Shown here in pieces: positions 36,601 through 46,604 of a stretch of 64,000 nucleotides of DNA; the first letter of the stretch is position 1; each line of letters begins with the position of its first letter. Below the pieces are notes generated by a model. That model did no database searches. It was not told the DNA's origin and worked only from the letters and a program-made list of their open reading frames with translations. The stretch is taken from positions 2,648,912-2,712,911 of the forward strand of contig NC_018081.1 of the NCBI RefSeq assembly GCF_000271405.2, in the 5' to 3' direction. Origin of the DNA: Enterococcus hirae ATCC 9790. GTDB taxonomy: Bacteria > Bacillota > Bacilli > Lactobacillales > Enterococcaceae. Position numbers and translations under genes: made by a program.

Positions 36601-37752
36601 ATGAAAGTAGGGATTGATCGTCTTTCCTTTTTTATTCCAAATTTATATTTAGATATGACAGAGTTAGCTGAACGTCGGGGAGATGATCCTGCTAAATACC
36701 ATATCGGTATTGGCCAAGATCAAATGGCCATCAACCGAGTGTCAGAAGATATCGTGACTTTAGGAGCAAATGCAGCTACTAGGATCGTCACAAATGAAGA
36801 TCGCGAGCTGATCGATATGGTTATCGTAGGAACGGAATCTGGCATCGATCATTCAAAGGCGAGTGCTGTAATTATCCATCATTTATTGAAAGTCCAACCT
36901 TTTGCTCGTTCGTTTGAAGTAAAAGAAGCTTGTTATGGTGGAACTGCTGCTCTCCACATGGCAAAAGAATATGTAAAAAATCATCCAGATCGAAAAGTTT
37001 TAGTGATCGCTAGTGACATCGCCCGTTATGGTCTAGCTAGTGGTGGAGAAGTGACACAAGGTGTGGGTGCTGTCGCTATGATGGTTACCAAAGATCCACG
37101 AATCATCACTATCGAAGACGATAGTACTTTCTTAACCGAAGATATTTATGATTTTTGGCGTCCTGATTATGCGCAATACCCAGTGGTTGATGGTCCTTTA
37201 TCCAACTCCACTTATATCGAATCTTTTCAAAAAGTTTGGAATCGACATAAAGAGGTAACAGGATTTACTTTAGAAGACTATGATGCGCTAAGTTTTCACA
37301 TTCCTTACACAAAAATGGGGAAAAAAGCCTTACAAAGTGTCTTGGATCAGACAGATGAAAAAACACAAAATCGCTTATTGACTCGCTATGAAGAAAGTAT
37401 TCGTTATAGTCGGCGAATTGGTAACCTTTATACTGGTTCTCTTTATCTAGGATTGATTTCTCTTTTAGAAAACTCACAAGTGTTAAAATCAGGTGATCGA
37501 ATTGGCTTATTCAGCTATGGTTCGGGTGCTGTCAGTGAATTTTTCACAGGTTACTTACAAGACGGCTATCAAGATTTCCTATTGACTGAACTACATCAAG
37601 AAATGTTAGAAGGTAGAGAAGCTGTCACAGTCGATCAATATGAAACAATCTTCAAGGAAAAATTACCTGAACATGGGGAAACAGCCGAATATTCTTCCGA
37701 TGTACCATTTTCAATCTATAAAGTTGAAAATGATATTCGTTACTACAAGTAA
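36601..37752 (+). CDS. mvaS: HMG-CoA synthase
   Basis: The 383-residue enzyme condenses acetoacetyl-CoA with acetyl-CoA to HMG-CoA, the substrate of MvaE. The catalytic trio reads Glu79 (GTESGIDHSKA), Cys111 (KEACYGGTAA) and His233 (SFHIPYTKMG), the same numbers as in the E. faecalis enzyme. The sequence is close to my memory of E. faecium MvaS. ATG 36601 follows AAAGAGGTG. It is divergent from mvaE across a 176-base AT-rich gap that must hold both promoters. A hairpin shared with the M60 gene follows. Confidence 0.95.
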   Translation: MKVGIDRLSFFIPNLYLDMTELAERRGDDPAKYHIGIGQDQMAINRVSEDIVTLGANAATRIVTNEDRELIDMVIVGTESGIDHSKASAVIIHHLLKVQPFARSFEVKEACYGGTAALHMAKEYVKNHPDRKVLVIASDIARYGLASGGEVTQGVGAVAMMVTKDPRIITIEDDSTFLTEDIYDFWRPDYAQYPVVDGPLSNSTYIESFQKVWNRHKEVTGFTLEDYDALSFHIPYTKMGKKALQSVLDQTDEKTQNRLLTRYEESIRYSRRIGNLYTGSLYLGLISLLENSQVLKSGDRIGLFSYGSGAVSEFFTGYLQDGYQDFLLTELHQEMLEGREAVTVDQYETIFKEKLPEHGETAEYSSDVPFSIYKVENDIRYYK

Positions 37753-37848
37753 TCCTATGAGACAACTGCCTGATTGATTTAATAGGTAATCAAAAATGTT
37801 TGCAAAAAAGCAACTTTTGACATATAGCTACAAAAAGCAGTAAAACAA

Positions 37849-37912
37849 AAAATAGCGGCTTGCAATTACTTTTGTCAACATTGTTGTGACAATAAATAAC
37901 TGTAAGTCGCTA
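37849..37912. terminator. Bidirectional hairpin between mvaS and the M60 gene
   Basis: AAATAGCGGCTTGCA pairs with TGTAAGTCGCTATTT with two mismatches; short T-runs follow on both strands. The genes are convergent. Confidence 0.65.
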
Positions 37913-37959
37913 TTTGATTTTCTATCCTATTTCATAAACTATATGATGCTTCTTGATAT

Positions 37960-40186
37960 TTAGAACCATTTTTTGAATAGTATATAATATAAAATTTGAT
38001 ATTCTGATTTTTCTTTTAATGTTGTTTGATCCATCATCACCCATAACAATTTCTTTTCTGGTGATCGGTCACTTGGAACCGGATTGACTAACTCTTTATC
38101 CCAAAGTTGAGTGGCTAATGACGTAATTCTTTTTTTGAGATCCTCTTTGGCATCATTTTTCAAAGCTAGGTTTTCTAATCCAAATTGGGTTACTACCCAA
38201 CGATTGGTCGATTGCGTAGTATCAACGATCCCTTCTGAAGAAATGAAGCGCTTTTTAGGTTCTGCATGATAAATTTCAACGATATCACCTATTTTCAATG
38301 ATACATTTTCTTCACCAGTAACAGACTCTATGCCTTCGATCGTTTTTTCGTATTTCAGTTCTCCTGTACTACTTTTGACCATTACTTTTACATAAGTTTC
38401 ATTCTCATAACGATAATGAGGTCTCGAATGCGTAACTGAAACAATTGCTTCTTGAGTATCACTGTTCTTGTTTGTTCTAAATGTAAATGAGCCAAACTTC
38501 CTGTCATTCACTCCATGAAAATCAATGACTTGGCTATCTTTTACTTCGTCCAACGTAATAACCGCATGATTTGTTACTTCTTTCACGTAAACATAACTAT
38601 TCTGTGGGATGAAATACATCATTTGATTTCCAGAGAATTCTGCACAATAGATGCCATTAGGAATGTTTTTAAAAGTGACTACTCCTCCAGTGATTTCTTG
38701 AGTAGCTATTTCTTTCGCTCCATCTTTTAAAGTTATTTTGGTACCTTTTAATAGGTTTAAATCTTTCAAACTTAATTCAATCGTAAGATCACCTTTTAGA
38801 TTTAGCGCAGCAATCTCCTTATTTTGCACCATCTCAAAATTAAAATTGATCAAATAAGATGGGTCGACTAATTCACGCGCACGTGCCAACTCACTTTCTG
38901 GTACGACATCAGCTAAAGAAGCGACTGCCGGATAACCATGCTCACGATTTTTTTGGACTTGTACTTGATCAAGCGTCAATCCCCATTTCTCTAAAACACC
39001 TGAAAAATCTAGTTGACTATTTTCACTATAGATACGATTCATTAAATCAGGTAAGGTATGATCTTCACGGACGAAATCTGATTGATTAGCTATTTTACGA
39101 TATTCTTGGTACATTTTAGCAAAAGCCTCATCTCCAGCTTTTTGTTTCAACATCGCTAATAAAATTAGTTTTTCGTTGGCTTTAGCCTCAGCATATGTAC
39201 GTTTTTCGTAGATCATATGTTCATACATACTTCTTTCTACTGTATCTTTTTTCCCTTCAAATAGCCCGCCTTTTTTATCTGCTTCTTTTCCAAATAGGAT
39301 ATTGTACTCATACTGAACACCAAACAAATTATTTGATATTTCTCCCGTATACATTCCAACTCCATCAAAACCAGCTTGATAGCCATGACCAATTTCATGC
39401 AACACTTTCCAACTGTCTTCAGTTAACCAGCACTCGACTGTGCTATAGCTATTTGCTGCCCATTCTGAGGAATAATAAGCACCGCCACGTCCGTTTTTAT
39501 CTGCTTTAAAGAAAAAACGGTTCACTCCATTTTGATTTTCTTTAGACGAGTTATCAAAACCAGCGATTTGATTATAGTAACCAAACAATTCGATGTAGTG
39601 TTCGATCAATTCATCTAAGGAACGGTAATCTTTCAAGTTTCTTACTTTTTCTTTATCATTTTTAGGAACAAGCAATTGAAAATCTGGTCCTTTAATCAAA
39701 GCATATTCAGCATCGAACTTGTCCCACATTGAAAGAAACATAGTATCGTCTCCATGATAATTATAAACTGGTAATGGTTTAATATTTTCAGAAGTGACGA
39801 TTTCATATTCAATCTGAGCAGCTTCTTCTCCATATGGCGTATCAATAAACGGAACCAAAAGATCATCTGCACTTATACTTACCCATTCTGAACCAACTAA
39901 GATACTTTTTTCGATACTTGAAGCATTACCTAACAATCTCAATCTTAATTTATTTTTGAATTGTTTATTTGTTTGTCTAATCCTCAATTCAACATTTTCG
40001 GACAAGATAAATCCTAAATCCTGGCGATCATGATTTTTTCCTTTATCCATCCCTGCATTGAAGATCCAAGTTGGTTCAGGAATACTAAAAATCTCTTTTT
40101 TAATTACCTCTTGCGCCTGAACATTCGTAGAAAACAAACAACCAAAAAAATAACACTGATAACCATATCAAAAAAATCTTTTTCAA
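37960..40186 (-). CDS. Secreted M60 (enhancin/SslE-like) metallopeptidase, frame interrupted in the signal peptide
   Basis: The mature part (about 715 residues) has the gluzincin motif HEIGHGYQAG with a second Glu 16-17 residues later (TGEISNN), characteristic of M60 peptidases that cut mucin-type glycoproteins. C-terminal beta-sandwich regions follow. The open frame from TTG 40137 lacks a secretion signal, but a TTG at 40186, behind AAAGGATG, opens MKKIFLIWLSVLFF and would join LFSTNVQAQEV if the T7 run at 40144-40150 had six T, giving a normal signal peptide ending VQA and a protein of 741 residues. As given the gene is one base too long. It stands alone. Confidence 0.78.
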
Positions 40187-40603
40187 ACAAAAAACATCCT
40201 TTTATGTAATTTTATACAAATTGCCATTTAATCAAACAAAGCAATCGTATACATTTAAGTATAAATAAAATAGTCAACAACCACAATAAAAATTATACTT
40301 TCACTTCAATTAAACTATTTTTTTAAAGAAATAATTAAGATGCAAGCTATAATTTTCTAAAACAAACATTTTAATGATTTGTTATTTTATAAAATAATAA
40401 AAATGATTTAAAACAGTTAAGAAAACATAAGGCCAATATATCTGACAACTCATTTTTCTCCGTTTATTATTTTAGAAAGATAACCAACAGTCAAAAAATA
40501 GTTTTAGGTCGATTTCTTAGAGTGAATTGTTAAGACACAAGCAAATATAAGTGTTTTTTCTTTTACGTTGATTTTCGATTACTCCATTAGCCACAACAAA
40601 AAA
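40187..40603. other. AT-rich upstream region of the M60 gene
   Basis: About 400 bases of very AT-rich DNA without a gene. It must hold the M60 promoter, but I cannot choose one with good spacing. A 67-codon plus-strand frame starting at 40568 runs through the neighbouring hairpin and looks accidental. Confidence 0.4.
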
Positions 40604-40697
40604 AGACTGAGGCAAGTTGTGATATGCTCTCCCTATACAGGACTTTTATATTTCAGTGTCCTATATAGGGGGGAGCATATCAGATTGGCTCAGTCTC
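40600..40697 (-). terminator. Exceptionally long hairpin terminator
   Basis: The arms 40604-40642 and 40656-40696 form a stem of nearly 40 pairs (core GATATGCTC...GAGCATATC and CCCTATACAGGAC with GTCCTATATAGGG), ending on the minus strand in AGTCTTTTTTTG. It follows the methyltransferase gene by about 130 bases. Confidence 0.75.
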
Positions 40698-40825
40698 TTC
40701 TCATCATATCTCTAAAGACGGATAAACGGTGTTCAAAAAGTCATTCCTCGTCAATCCGTCCTAAGAGATAAATCGTTTTTCTCTATATTCTTAGAGTAAA
40801 CAAAACTAGTCATGCCCATTTGGGG

Positions 40826-41560
40826 TCACTCCTTCTTGATTAGTAGTAGCCGATAGGTCAACATCGTTGTACTAACAATTTTTTCTTTTGGGTCAAAATA
40901 TTTTTGAATATACTCTTTAAAAATTGTTTCTTCTAGATATTCTTGATAATAAGCTCTCATAAAATCTTCCGTAATTTCTTCTTTAAACGTATACGTAAAT
41001 TCTTTTCTTTTATAGGACCATTCTTCATCTTTTAAATAAGTTTCCAATTGATCCATTATTACTGGTGAAGTCACAGCATCTTCTTCGAAAATTCCTAATT
41101 TTTTTTCCAACGATGTAAACAGATCTTCTTTAGAAGAGACAACTCTTAGGATGACACAATATTTTTTCATCTTTGTTAACATTCTACTTAACCTTACGGA
41201 ATCGTCTAAAGCCGGATTAGAAGCAGAGAAAATAAAATCATACGTTTTTCCATTTTCCAGAAATTCAGAAAAAGTCTGTTTCGTTAGATGAATGTTTTCC
41301 CTCCCCAATCTAGCTGCTTCTTCAGTAGCAAACTTCAACATTTCATCCGAAAAATCTATCAATTCATATGTAGTTGCTTCTTTTGACATCGCTAGATAGC
41401 GTCCAGCGCCACCTGCTACATCCACTATTTTCTCAGTTGGTAATGCAGCTTCTTTTTTTAGATATTCAATGACATCTCGGACAATTGTTTTGTCTGATTC
41501 TTTTTGATTCATGTAGTAATCGCTTGCAAAGGCGTCCCATTCTTCTTCGTTCATTTTCAT
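40826..41560 (-). CDS. Class I SAM-dependent methyltransferase
   Basis: The 244-residue protein has the Rossmann SAM-binding motif I IVDVAGGAGRYLAMS, an acidic strand-2 end (YELIDFSDEMLKFA) and post-motif FIFSASNPALDD. The C-terminal half is unlike well-known families, so neither the substrate (small molecule, ubiquinone-like or tRNA) nor a name can be given. The gene is isolated between two terminators. ATG 41560 lies after a GAAATAGAGGAATG stretch with weak Shine-Dalgarno character. Confidence 0.75.
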   Translation of the reverse strand: MKMNEEEWDAFASDYYMNQKESDKTIVRDVIEYLKKEAALPTEKIVDVAGGAGRYLAMSKEATTYELIDFSDEMLKFATEEAARLGRENIHLTKQTFSEFLENGKTYDFIFSASNPALDDSVRLSRMLTKMKKYCVILRVVSSKEDLFTSLEKKLGIFEEDAVTSPVIMDQLETYLKDEEWSYKRKEFTYTFKEEITEDFMRAYYQEYLEETIFKEYIQKYFDPKEKIVSTTMLTYRLLLIKKE

Positions 41561-41823
41561 TCCTCTATTTCTCTATTTTTATATCGCTTTTTCACTTTTC
41601 GGAATAAATAATATACTGACTAATTCATAACCAAAACCTACCTGCTCTTAGGCTTATCGAAATAATTATTTTTAAAATTTCTGTCCTTTCATTATACATG
41701 ATTCACATGTGTTTTCCTTTCTTTCTATCTCATCAGAGCCAAATTTTTAAATTACCGATATAGTTCTTCACTATGTATATTAGACAGCTATCATCAAGTA
41801 AAGAATAAAGATGTCATTGAACA

Positions 41824-41876
41824 AAAAACTGGCTGGTATACATTCGGTTGAATCCCGAAGCCATACCAGCCAGTTG
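41824..41876 (-). terminator. Terminator of the Mn-riboswitch ATPase gene
   Basis: ACTGGCTGGTAT and ATACCAGCCAGT with an inner TTCGG/CCGAA stem, followed by TTTTTTG on the minus strand. The remaining 41561-41823 gap shows nothing else. Confidence 0.9.
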
Positions 41877-41938
41877 GTGAAATACTCTGCTATTAACTTT
41901 TGAATAGCACATCAAAAAATTATCCCAGGTATTCCTTT

Positions 41939-44605
41939 TTATTTCTCTTTTTGTACGTGTACAAGGATCAGTTTTGTGATTTCCATTAAAATGATTGTTA
42001 CTAAGGCAATCCCGATTGACGTAAAGACTTCTGTCAAACCAAATGCTGCTGGAATTGAAAAGACTTCTTTCAAGCCTGGGATCATCGTCAAGCAATACAA
42101 TGCACTACATACTACAACAGCTAACAATACGCTTCGATTTGCGAAGAAACCTGCTTGGATCGCTGTTTGTGTGTTAGAACGCGCAGGGAATGTTTGTAAT
42201 GTTCGACACCAGATCAATGTAGAAAACGACATTGCTACGCCAAATTCTGGTGAATGTTGCATTCCTAACCATTGCGCAAAAATGACTGCGATACCGATTA
42301 ATACGCCTCGATAAGTAACCGAGATCAATGTTTTATCGGTAAAGATTCCTGAATTTGGATCTCTTGGTGGACGTTTCATTGTAGCTGGTTCGGCTTTTTC
42401 TGTTCCTAAAGCAATCGCTGGTAATGAGTCGTTGACTAAGTTGATAAACAATAATTGTAATGCTGTAAATGGATTGGACCAATCAGCAACTAAAGCGAAG
42501 ACAATCGCAATGATCGCACCTAAGTTTCCAGAGAATAAATAGGCAATCGCCTTTTTGATATTATCAAAAACATTACGTCCTACTTCTACGGCACTAACGA
42601 TTGAAGCAAAGTTATCATCGGTCAAGACCATCGCTGCCGCATCTTTCGATACATCCGTACCCGTACCCATGGCAATACCGATATCCGCTTGTTTCAGGGC
42701 CGGAGCATCATTAACACCATCGCCTGTCATCGCAGAAATGTGTCCTTTTGTTTGCCATGCACGTACGATTCGGATCTTGTTTTCAGGAGATACACGTGCG
42801 TATACAGTCACTTTTTCCAAGACTTCGTTTAATTGATCTTCGGTCAATTCATCTAACTCTGTCCCTGTAAGTGCTTGATCTCCTTCTGCAAAGATCCCAA
42901 TTTCTTTCGCGATCGCAACAGCAGTCGTTTTGTGGTCTCCAGTGATCATAATTGTTTTAATTCCAGCGCTTCGAGCTTCTTTAACTGCTTGTGTGACTTC
43001 TGCTCTTGGAGGATCGATCATGGCAAGTAATCCAACTAGAATCAAGTCATTTTCATCTTCAAATGACAACTCTGGACTTTCAATTGGGCGATAAGCAAAG
43101 GCTAAAACACGCAATGCCTTGTTTGAGAAAGCTTCATTTTGTTCTTTGAATTGTTTCATCAATTCCTCTGTCATTGGTACAACTTCACCATTTAGCAAGA
43201 CCTTTTTACTGCGAGCAAACACGATATCTGGTCCACCTTTAACAAAAAGATAGTGTCCCTGATCAATGTTATGAGCAGTCGACATTAATTTTCGGTCAGA
43301 ATCAAATGGTAATTCAGCTTTTCTTGGATAGTTGTTACGGATTTCTTGATACGGTTGATTCAATTTTTCACTAAAATCAATAAACGCTACCTCTGTCGGA
43401 TCTCCAAGTTTCGTACCATCTTCACTGATGGAAGCATCATTGGCTAATACACTGATTTCAATCAAGCGTCTTTCATCGTCTATCCATTTTTTTGGATCAT
43501 CGGTAAAATCTCCAGTCGAACCATTCGCTAGATAATAATCAACTACCGTCATCTTATTTTGGGTCAATGTCCCAGTTTTATCTGTACAAATAATACTAGT
43601 CGAACCCAGTGTTTCCACTGCTGGTAATTTTCGGATAATGGCATGTCGCTTCGCCATTTTATTGGTTCCCAAGGATAAAACGATCGTTACGATTGATTGT
43701 AATGCTTCTGGGATGGCAGCAACCGCAACAGCGACTGCAAACATTACTGCACTAACGATATCAGCAGTTAAATCACCTGTGCCTCCGCCAAGATAGATTC
43801 GGAACAATTGGATACCTAAAATAACTAACGATAAAGCTAAAATCGCTAAACTTAACTTCTTACTAAATTTATCTAATCCACGCTGTAGTGGTGTTACTTG
43901 TTCAGTTGTTGATTCAAGTAACCCTGCCACCTCACCGATTTCTGTGTTATTTCCAGTAGCGGTAACTAAGAATTTCCCACGACCATAAGTAATGATTGTT
44001 CCACTAAATACCATGTTGATACGATCACCAATCGGCACTGTCTGACTAATATCAGTTACTTCTTTTTCCGATGCTGTCGATTCACCAGTTAGCATCCCTT
44101 CATCCACTTTCAATGATCCAGCTTCTAACAACCGACCATCGGCAGGGACATAATCTCCCGCTTCCAATAAAACGATATCTCCTACAACCAGTTCATTCGC
44201 AGGGATCGTTTTTTCTTTTCCATCACGAATCACACGTGCATCAGGTGCAGAAAGATTTTTCAATGCCTCTAAAGAACCTTCTGCTTTCTTCGTTTGGATC
44301 ACACTAATCACGGAGTTCAACATCAATACGGCAAAAATAACGAAAAATTCGATATAATCTCCCATGACCATTTGAATCAAAGCGACAATCAATAAGACAA
44401 TAACCATTGCATCTTTAAAAGTTTCTAAAAACAATTTCCACGTTGGCTTCTTAGGTGCTTCTTTTAACTGATTCAATCCGTCTCTTTCTAACTTTTCTTT
44501 TGCTTGTGATGTACTCAAACCATCGATTGAGCTCTGTGTTTTTTGCATCAGCGAGTCAATTGGTTCTTTATAGACAACTTGCTGAGCCTGTTCTTTGTTT
44601 TCCAA
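41939..44605 (-). CDS. P-type (P2A) cation ATPase under a manganese riboswitch
   Basis: The 888-residue pump has an N-terminal cation-ATPase domain, the LTGEST loop, the M4 motif AAIPEALQSIVTIVL, the phosphorylation site IICTDKTGTLTQNKM, the AMTGDGVNDAPALKQADIG hinge and ten membrane segments. The PEAL form instead of PEGL occurs in the Lactococcus YoaB and pneumococcal pumps linked to Mn2+/Ca2+ export. A yybP-ykoY riboswitch directly upstream supports a role in removing excess Mn2+ (or Ca2+). It might otherwise be named pacL/yloB. ATG 44605 lies about 50 bases after the switch terminator. Confidence 0.88.
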   Translation of the reverse strand: MENKEQAQQVVYKEPIDSLMQKTQSSIDGLSTSQAKEKLERDGLNQLKEAPKKPTWKLFLETFKDAMVIVLLIVALIQMVMGDYIEFFVIFAVLMLNSVISVIQTKKAEGSLEALKNLSAPDARVIRDGKEKTIPANELVVGDIVLLEAGDYVPADGRLLEAGSLKVDEGMLTGESTASEKEVTDISQTVPIGDRINMVFSGTIITYGRGKFLVTATGNNTEIGEVAGLLESTTEQVTPLQRGLDKFSKKLSLAILALSLVILGIQLFRIYLGGGTGDLTADIVSAVMFAVAVAVAAIPEALQSIVTIVLSLGTNKMAKRHAIIRKLPAVETLGSTSIICTDKTGTLTQNKMTVVDYYLANGSTGDFTDDPKKWIDDERRLIEISVLANDASISEDGTKLGDPTEVAFIDFSEKLNQPYQEIRNNYPRKAELPFDSDRKLMSTAHNIDQGHYLFVKGGPDIVFARSKKVLLNGEVVPMTEELMKQFKEQNEAFSNKALRVLAFAYRPIESPELSFEDENDLILVGLLAMIDPPRAEVTQAVKEARSAGIKTIMITGDHKTTAVAIAKEIGIFAEGDQALTGTELDELTEDQLNEVLEKVTVYARVSPENKIRIVRAWQTKGHISAMTGDGVNDAPALKQADIGIAMGTGTDVSKDAAAMVLTDDNFASIVSAVEVGRNVFDNIKKAIAYLFSGNLGAIIAIVFALVADWSNPFTALQLLFINLVNDSLPAIALGTEKAEPATMKRPPRDPNSGIFTDKTLISVTYRGVLIGIAVIFAQWLGMQHSPEFGVAMSFSTLIWCRTLQTFPARSNTQTAIQAGFFANRSVLLAVVVCSALYCLTMIPGLKEVFSIPAAFGLTEVFTSIGIALVTIILMEITKLILVHVQKEK

Positions 44606-44652
44606 ATTCCATCCCCCATTTTGTTTTTCGTTACCAAAAAGTTTTCTGACTG

Positions 44653-44696
44653 AAAAAAAAGAGACCTAAGACAAATGCGGATTTGTCTTAGGTCTC
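44653..44696 (-). terminator. Manganese-riboswitch terminator
   Basis: GAGACCTAAGACAAAT pairs with ATTTGTCTTAGGTCTC (16 pairs) and is followed by eight T residues on the minus strand. Its 5' arm CCTAAG is also the 3' strand of the aptamer P1 stem, so the two folds exclude each other. Confidence 0.9.
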
Positions 44697-44780
44697 ACCA
44701 TTTCATACAATACCAGAAAACCAAATGGTTAACTTACTGTTGATATTATCACAACAAACGTTGTCGGTTACTCCCCTAAG
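44687..44780 (-). ncRNA. yybP-ykoY manganese riboswitch
   Basis: On the minus strand: CTTAGGGGAGTAACCGACAA, a variable stem, AATATCAACAG, and the closing GTGAGACCTAAG. GGGGAGTA and the GAGACC end are the hallmarks. P1 is CTTAGG (44780-44775) with CCTAAG (44692-44687). Mn2+ binding should hold P1, block the terminator and turn the ATPase gene on. Confidence 0.88.
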
Positions 44781-44801
44781 GAGATATTCAACTATATTCT
44801 T

Positions 44802-44830
44802 ATCCTACATGAATGAATAGAAAATTGCAA
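44802..44830 (-). promoter_or_regulatory. Promoter of the Mn-riboswitch transcript
   Basis: TTGCAA (44830-44825), a 17-base spacer and TAGGAT (44807-44802) on the minus strand, about 15 bases before the aptamer. Confidence 0.5.
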
Positions 44831-44955
44831 CCACTTTGCCTTGTGGTTCTTTATTTTTTCAAACCACTTTATAATCTCTGCAACTTCAAATTTAGGATTC
44901 TAAGGATTCTCATGATATAATACTGTTTGTTATTCTAAATAAGGAGGAAGCTATT

Positions 44956-46407
44956 TTGGTTATCACTATTCTCACGATACTTTATTTCATCAATGCACTA
45001 ATTGCTTTAGTAACTATTTTAATCAAACCTCGTGACGTAGCTGCAATCTGGGCGTGGTTGCTCGTACTATTTGCTCTTCCAGGTCTTGGATTTATTCTAT
45101 ATCTCTTCTTCGGTCGCGGATTGACTGATAAGAAAAAATTTTATTTGAGACAAAGCGACTTGAAAGAACTAGAAAATTTTCAAGATTTCAAAGGAGATAC
45201 GATCGATCACTATGATCCCGTCATGGATAATGAAGAGCATCAACAATTTGTTGACTTCTTCTCTTCTTTGAATCGCATGCCATTAACCCGACGTAATTCC
45301 GTCACTTTATTAACAGATGGTCAACAAAAATTAACTTCTCTATTAAGTGATATTCGGCAGGCAAAGCATTCGATTCATATCGAATATTATGCATTCGTCA
45401 CGGACAACATCGGACAACAAATCTTGACATTACTTGAAGAAAAAGCTGCTGAAGGGGTTGAAGTCCGCTTATTATATGATGCGTTTGGCTCACACGGCAC
45501 TAAACCGAAAGACTTTAACCGTTTGATCCAAAATGGTGGTCACGTCCACACATTCGTCACGTCACAAAGAGCATTACTTCGATTCCGCTTAAATTATCAC
45601 GACCATCGTAAAATCGTCGTGATCGATGGTAAAATCGGCTATACCGGTGGCTTTAACATCGCCAATCAATATGTCAATCCAACCAAAAAGTTTGGTTATT
45701 GGCGTGATACTCATATTCGAATCTATGGCGCTGCTGCTTCATTATTACAGCTACGTTTTCTAACGGATTGGAATGTTTCAGTACCCGAACAAAAGAAGGT
45801 TGCCTATCATCTTGATTACTTTTTTCAAAAAGAACTTGGGAAAGACGACAAGCATGAAAATACTTCGATTCAACTAGTATCAAGTGGTCCTAACAACGAA
45901 CGTGAACAAATTAAATTATCCTTTATTAAATTGATCACAGCTGCTAAAAAACGGGTATGGATTCAAACACCTTACCTGGTTCCAGATGAAAGTGTGATCG
46001 CTGCCTTAAAAATTGCCGCTTCTTCTGGCGTAGAAGTCAAGATCATGATTCCTAATAAACCTGATCATCCGTTTATTTACCGAGCAACCCAATATTATGC
46101 ACGTCAATTGATCAAAGAAAACGTTCAAATCTTGGTTTATGAGAATGGTTTTTTACATGCGAAAACATTGATCATGGATGATGAAATTTGTATGGTCGGC
46201 TCTGCCAATCAAGATGTTCGAAGTTATCGGTTGAACTTCGAAACCAGTGCTGTCATTTATGATCCAGCCTTTTTAACCCAGTTAGCAGATCAATTTTTAC
46301 AAGATGAAAAACAATGTACACCGATGACCACAGAAACAGTCAAAGAAATGTCTGGCTGGTTGTTATTCAAACAACAAATTTCTCGTTTGTTTTCACCTAT
46401 CTTATAA
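44956..46407 (+). CDS. cls: Cardiolipin synthase
   Basis: The 483-residue membrane enzyme joins two phosphatidylglycerols into cardiolipin. Two N-terminal membrane segments are followed by two phospholipase-D domains with HxK(x)4D motifs, YHDHRKIVVIDG and FLHAKTLIMDDE, each with its GGFN / GSAN partner. Mutations in enterococcal cls are linked to daptomycin resistance (family knowledge). The start is TTG 44956 after AGGAGG at eight bases. It is divergent from the Mn-riboswitch ATPase; a TATAAT at 44914-44919 may be its -10 box. Confidence 0.93.
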   Translation: MVITILTILYFINALIALVTILIKPRDVAAIWAWLLVLFALPGLGFILYLFFGRGLTDKKKFYLRQSDLKELENFQDFKGDTIDHYDPVMDNEEHQQFVDFFSSLNRMPLTRRNSVTLLTDGQQKLTSLLSDIRQAKHSIHIEYYAFVTDNIGQQILTLLEEKAAEGVEVRLLYDAFGSHGTKPKDFNRLIQNGGHVHTFVTSQRALLRFRLNYHDHRKIVVIDGKIGYTGGFNIANQYVNPTKKFGYWRDTHIRIYGAAASLLQLRFLTDWNVSVPEQKKVAYHLDYFFQKELGKDDKHENTSIQLVSSGPNNEREQIKLSFIKLITAAKKRVWIQTPYLVPDESVIAALKIAASSGVEVKIMIPNKPDHPFIYRATQYYARQLIKENVQILVYENGFLHAKTLIMDDEICMVGSANQDVRSYRLNFETSAVIYDPAFLTQLADQFLQDEKQCTPMTTETVKEMSGWLLFKQQISRLFSPIL

Positions 46408-46467
46408 ATCATACGCAGGAAAGACTTACAAAACATGAGAAACTAGTGTTTTTTCCTTGAGCCACAA

Positions 46468-46520
46468 AAAAAGCCAAGAGCTTCAGAAACATTTTTTGTT
46501 TCTGGATTTCTCGGCTTATT
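46468..46520. terminator. Terminator between cls and the WxL locus
   Basis: AAAGCCAAGAG..TTCAGAAAC pairs with GTTTCTG..TTTCTCGGCTT around a T-rich loop. Convergent genes flank it and T-runs occur on both strands. Confidence 0.75.
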
Positions 46521-46604
46521 TCTTTATGTTTAACTATTGCTTATTAGGAAACGTCGAAAATTGCTAGCGGAAAAATGAAGTAAGTCTCTTATCAAAAAAT
46601 GACT

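Noticed and set aside
40568..40771. 67-codon plus-strand frame
   Set aside because: It reads through the long hairpin terminator, which accounts for its existence.
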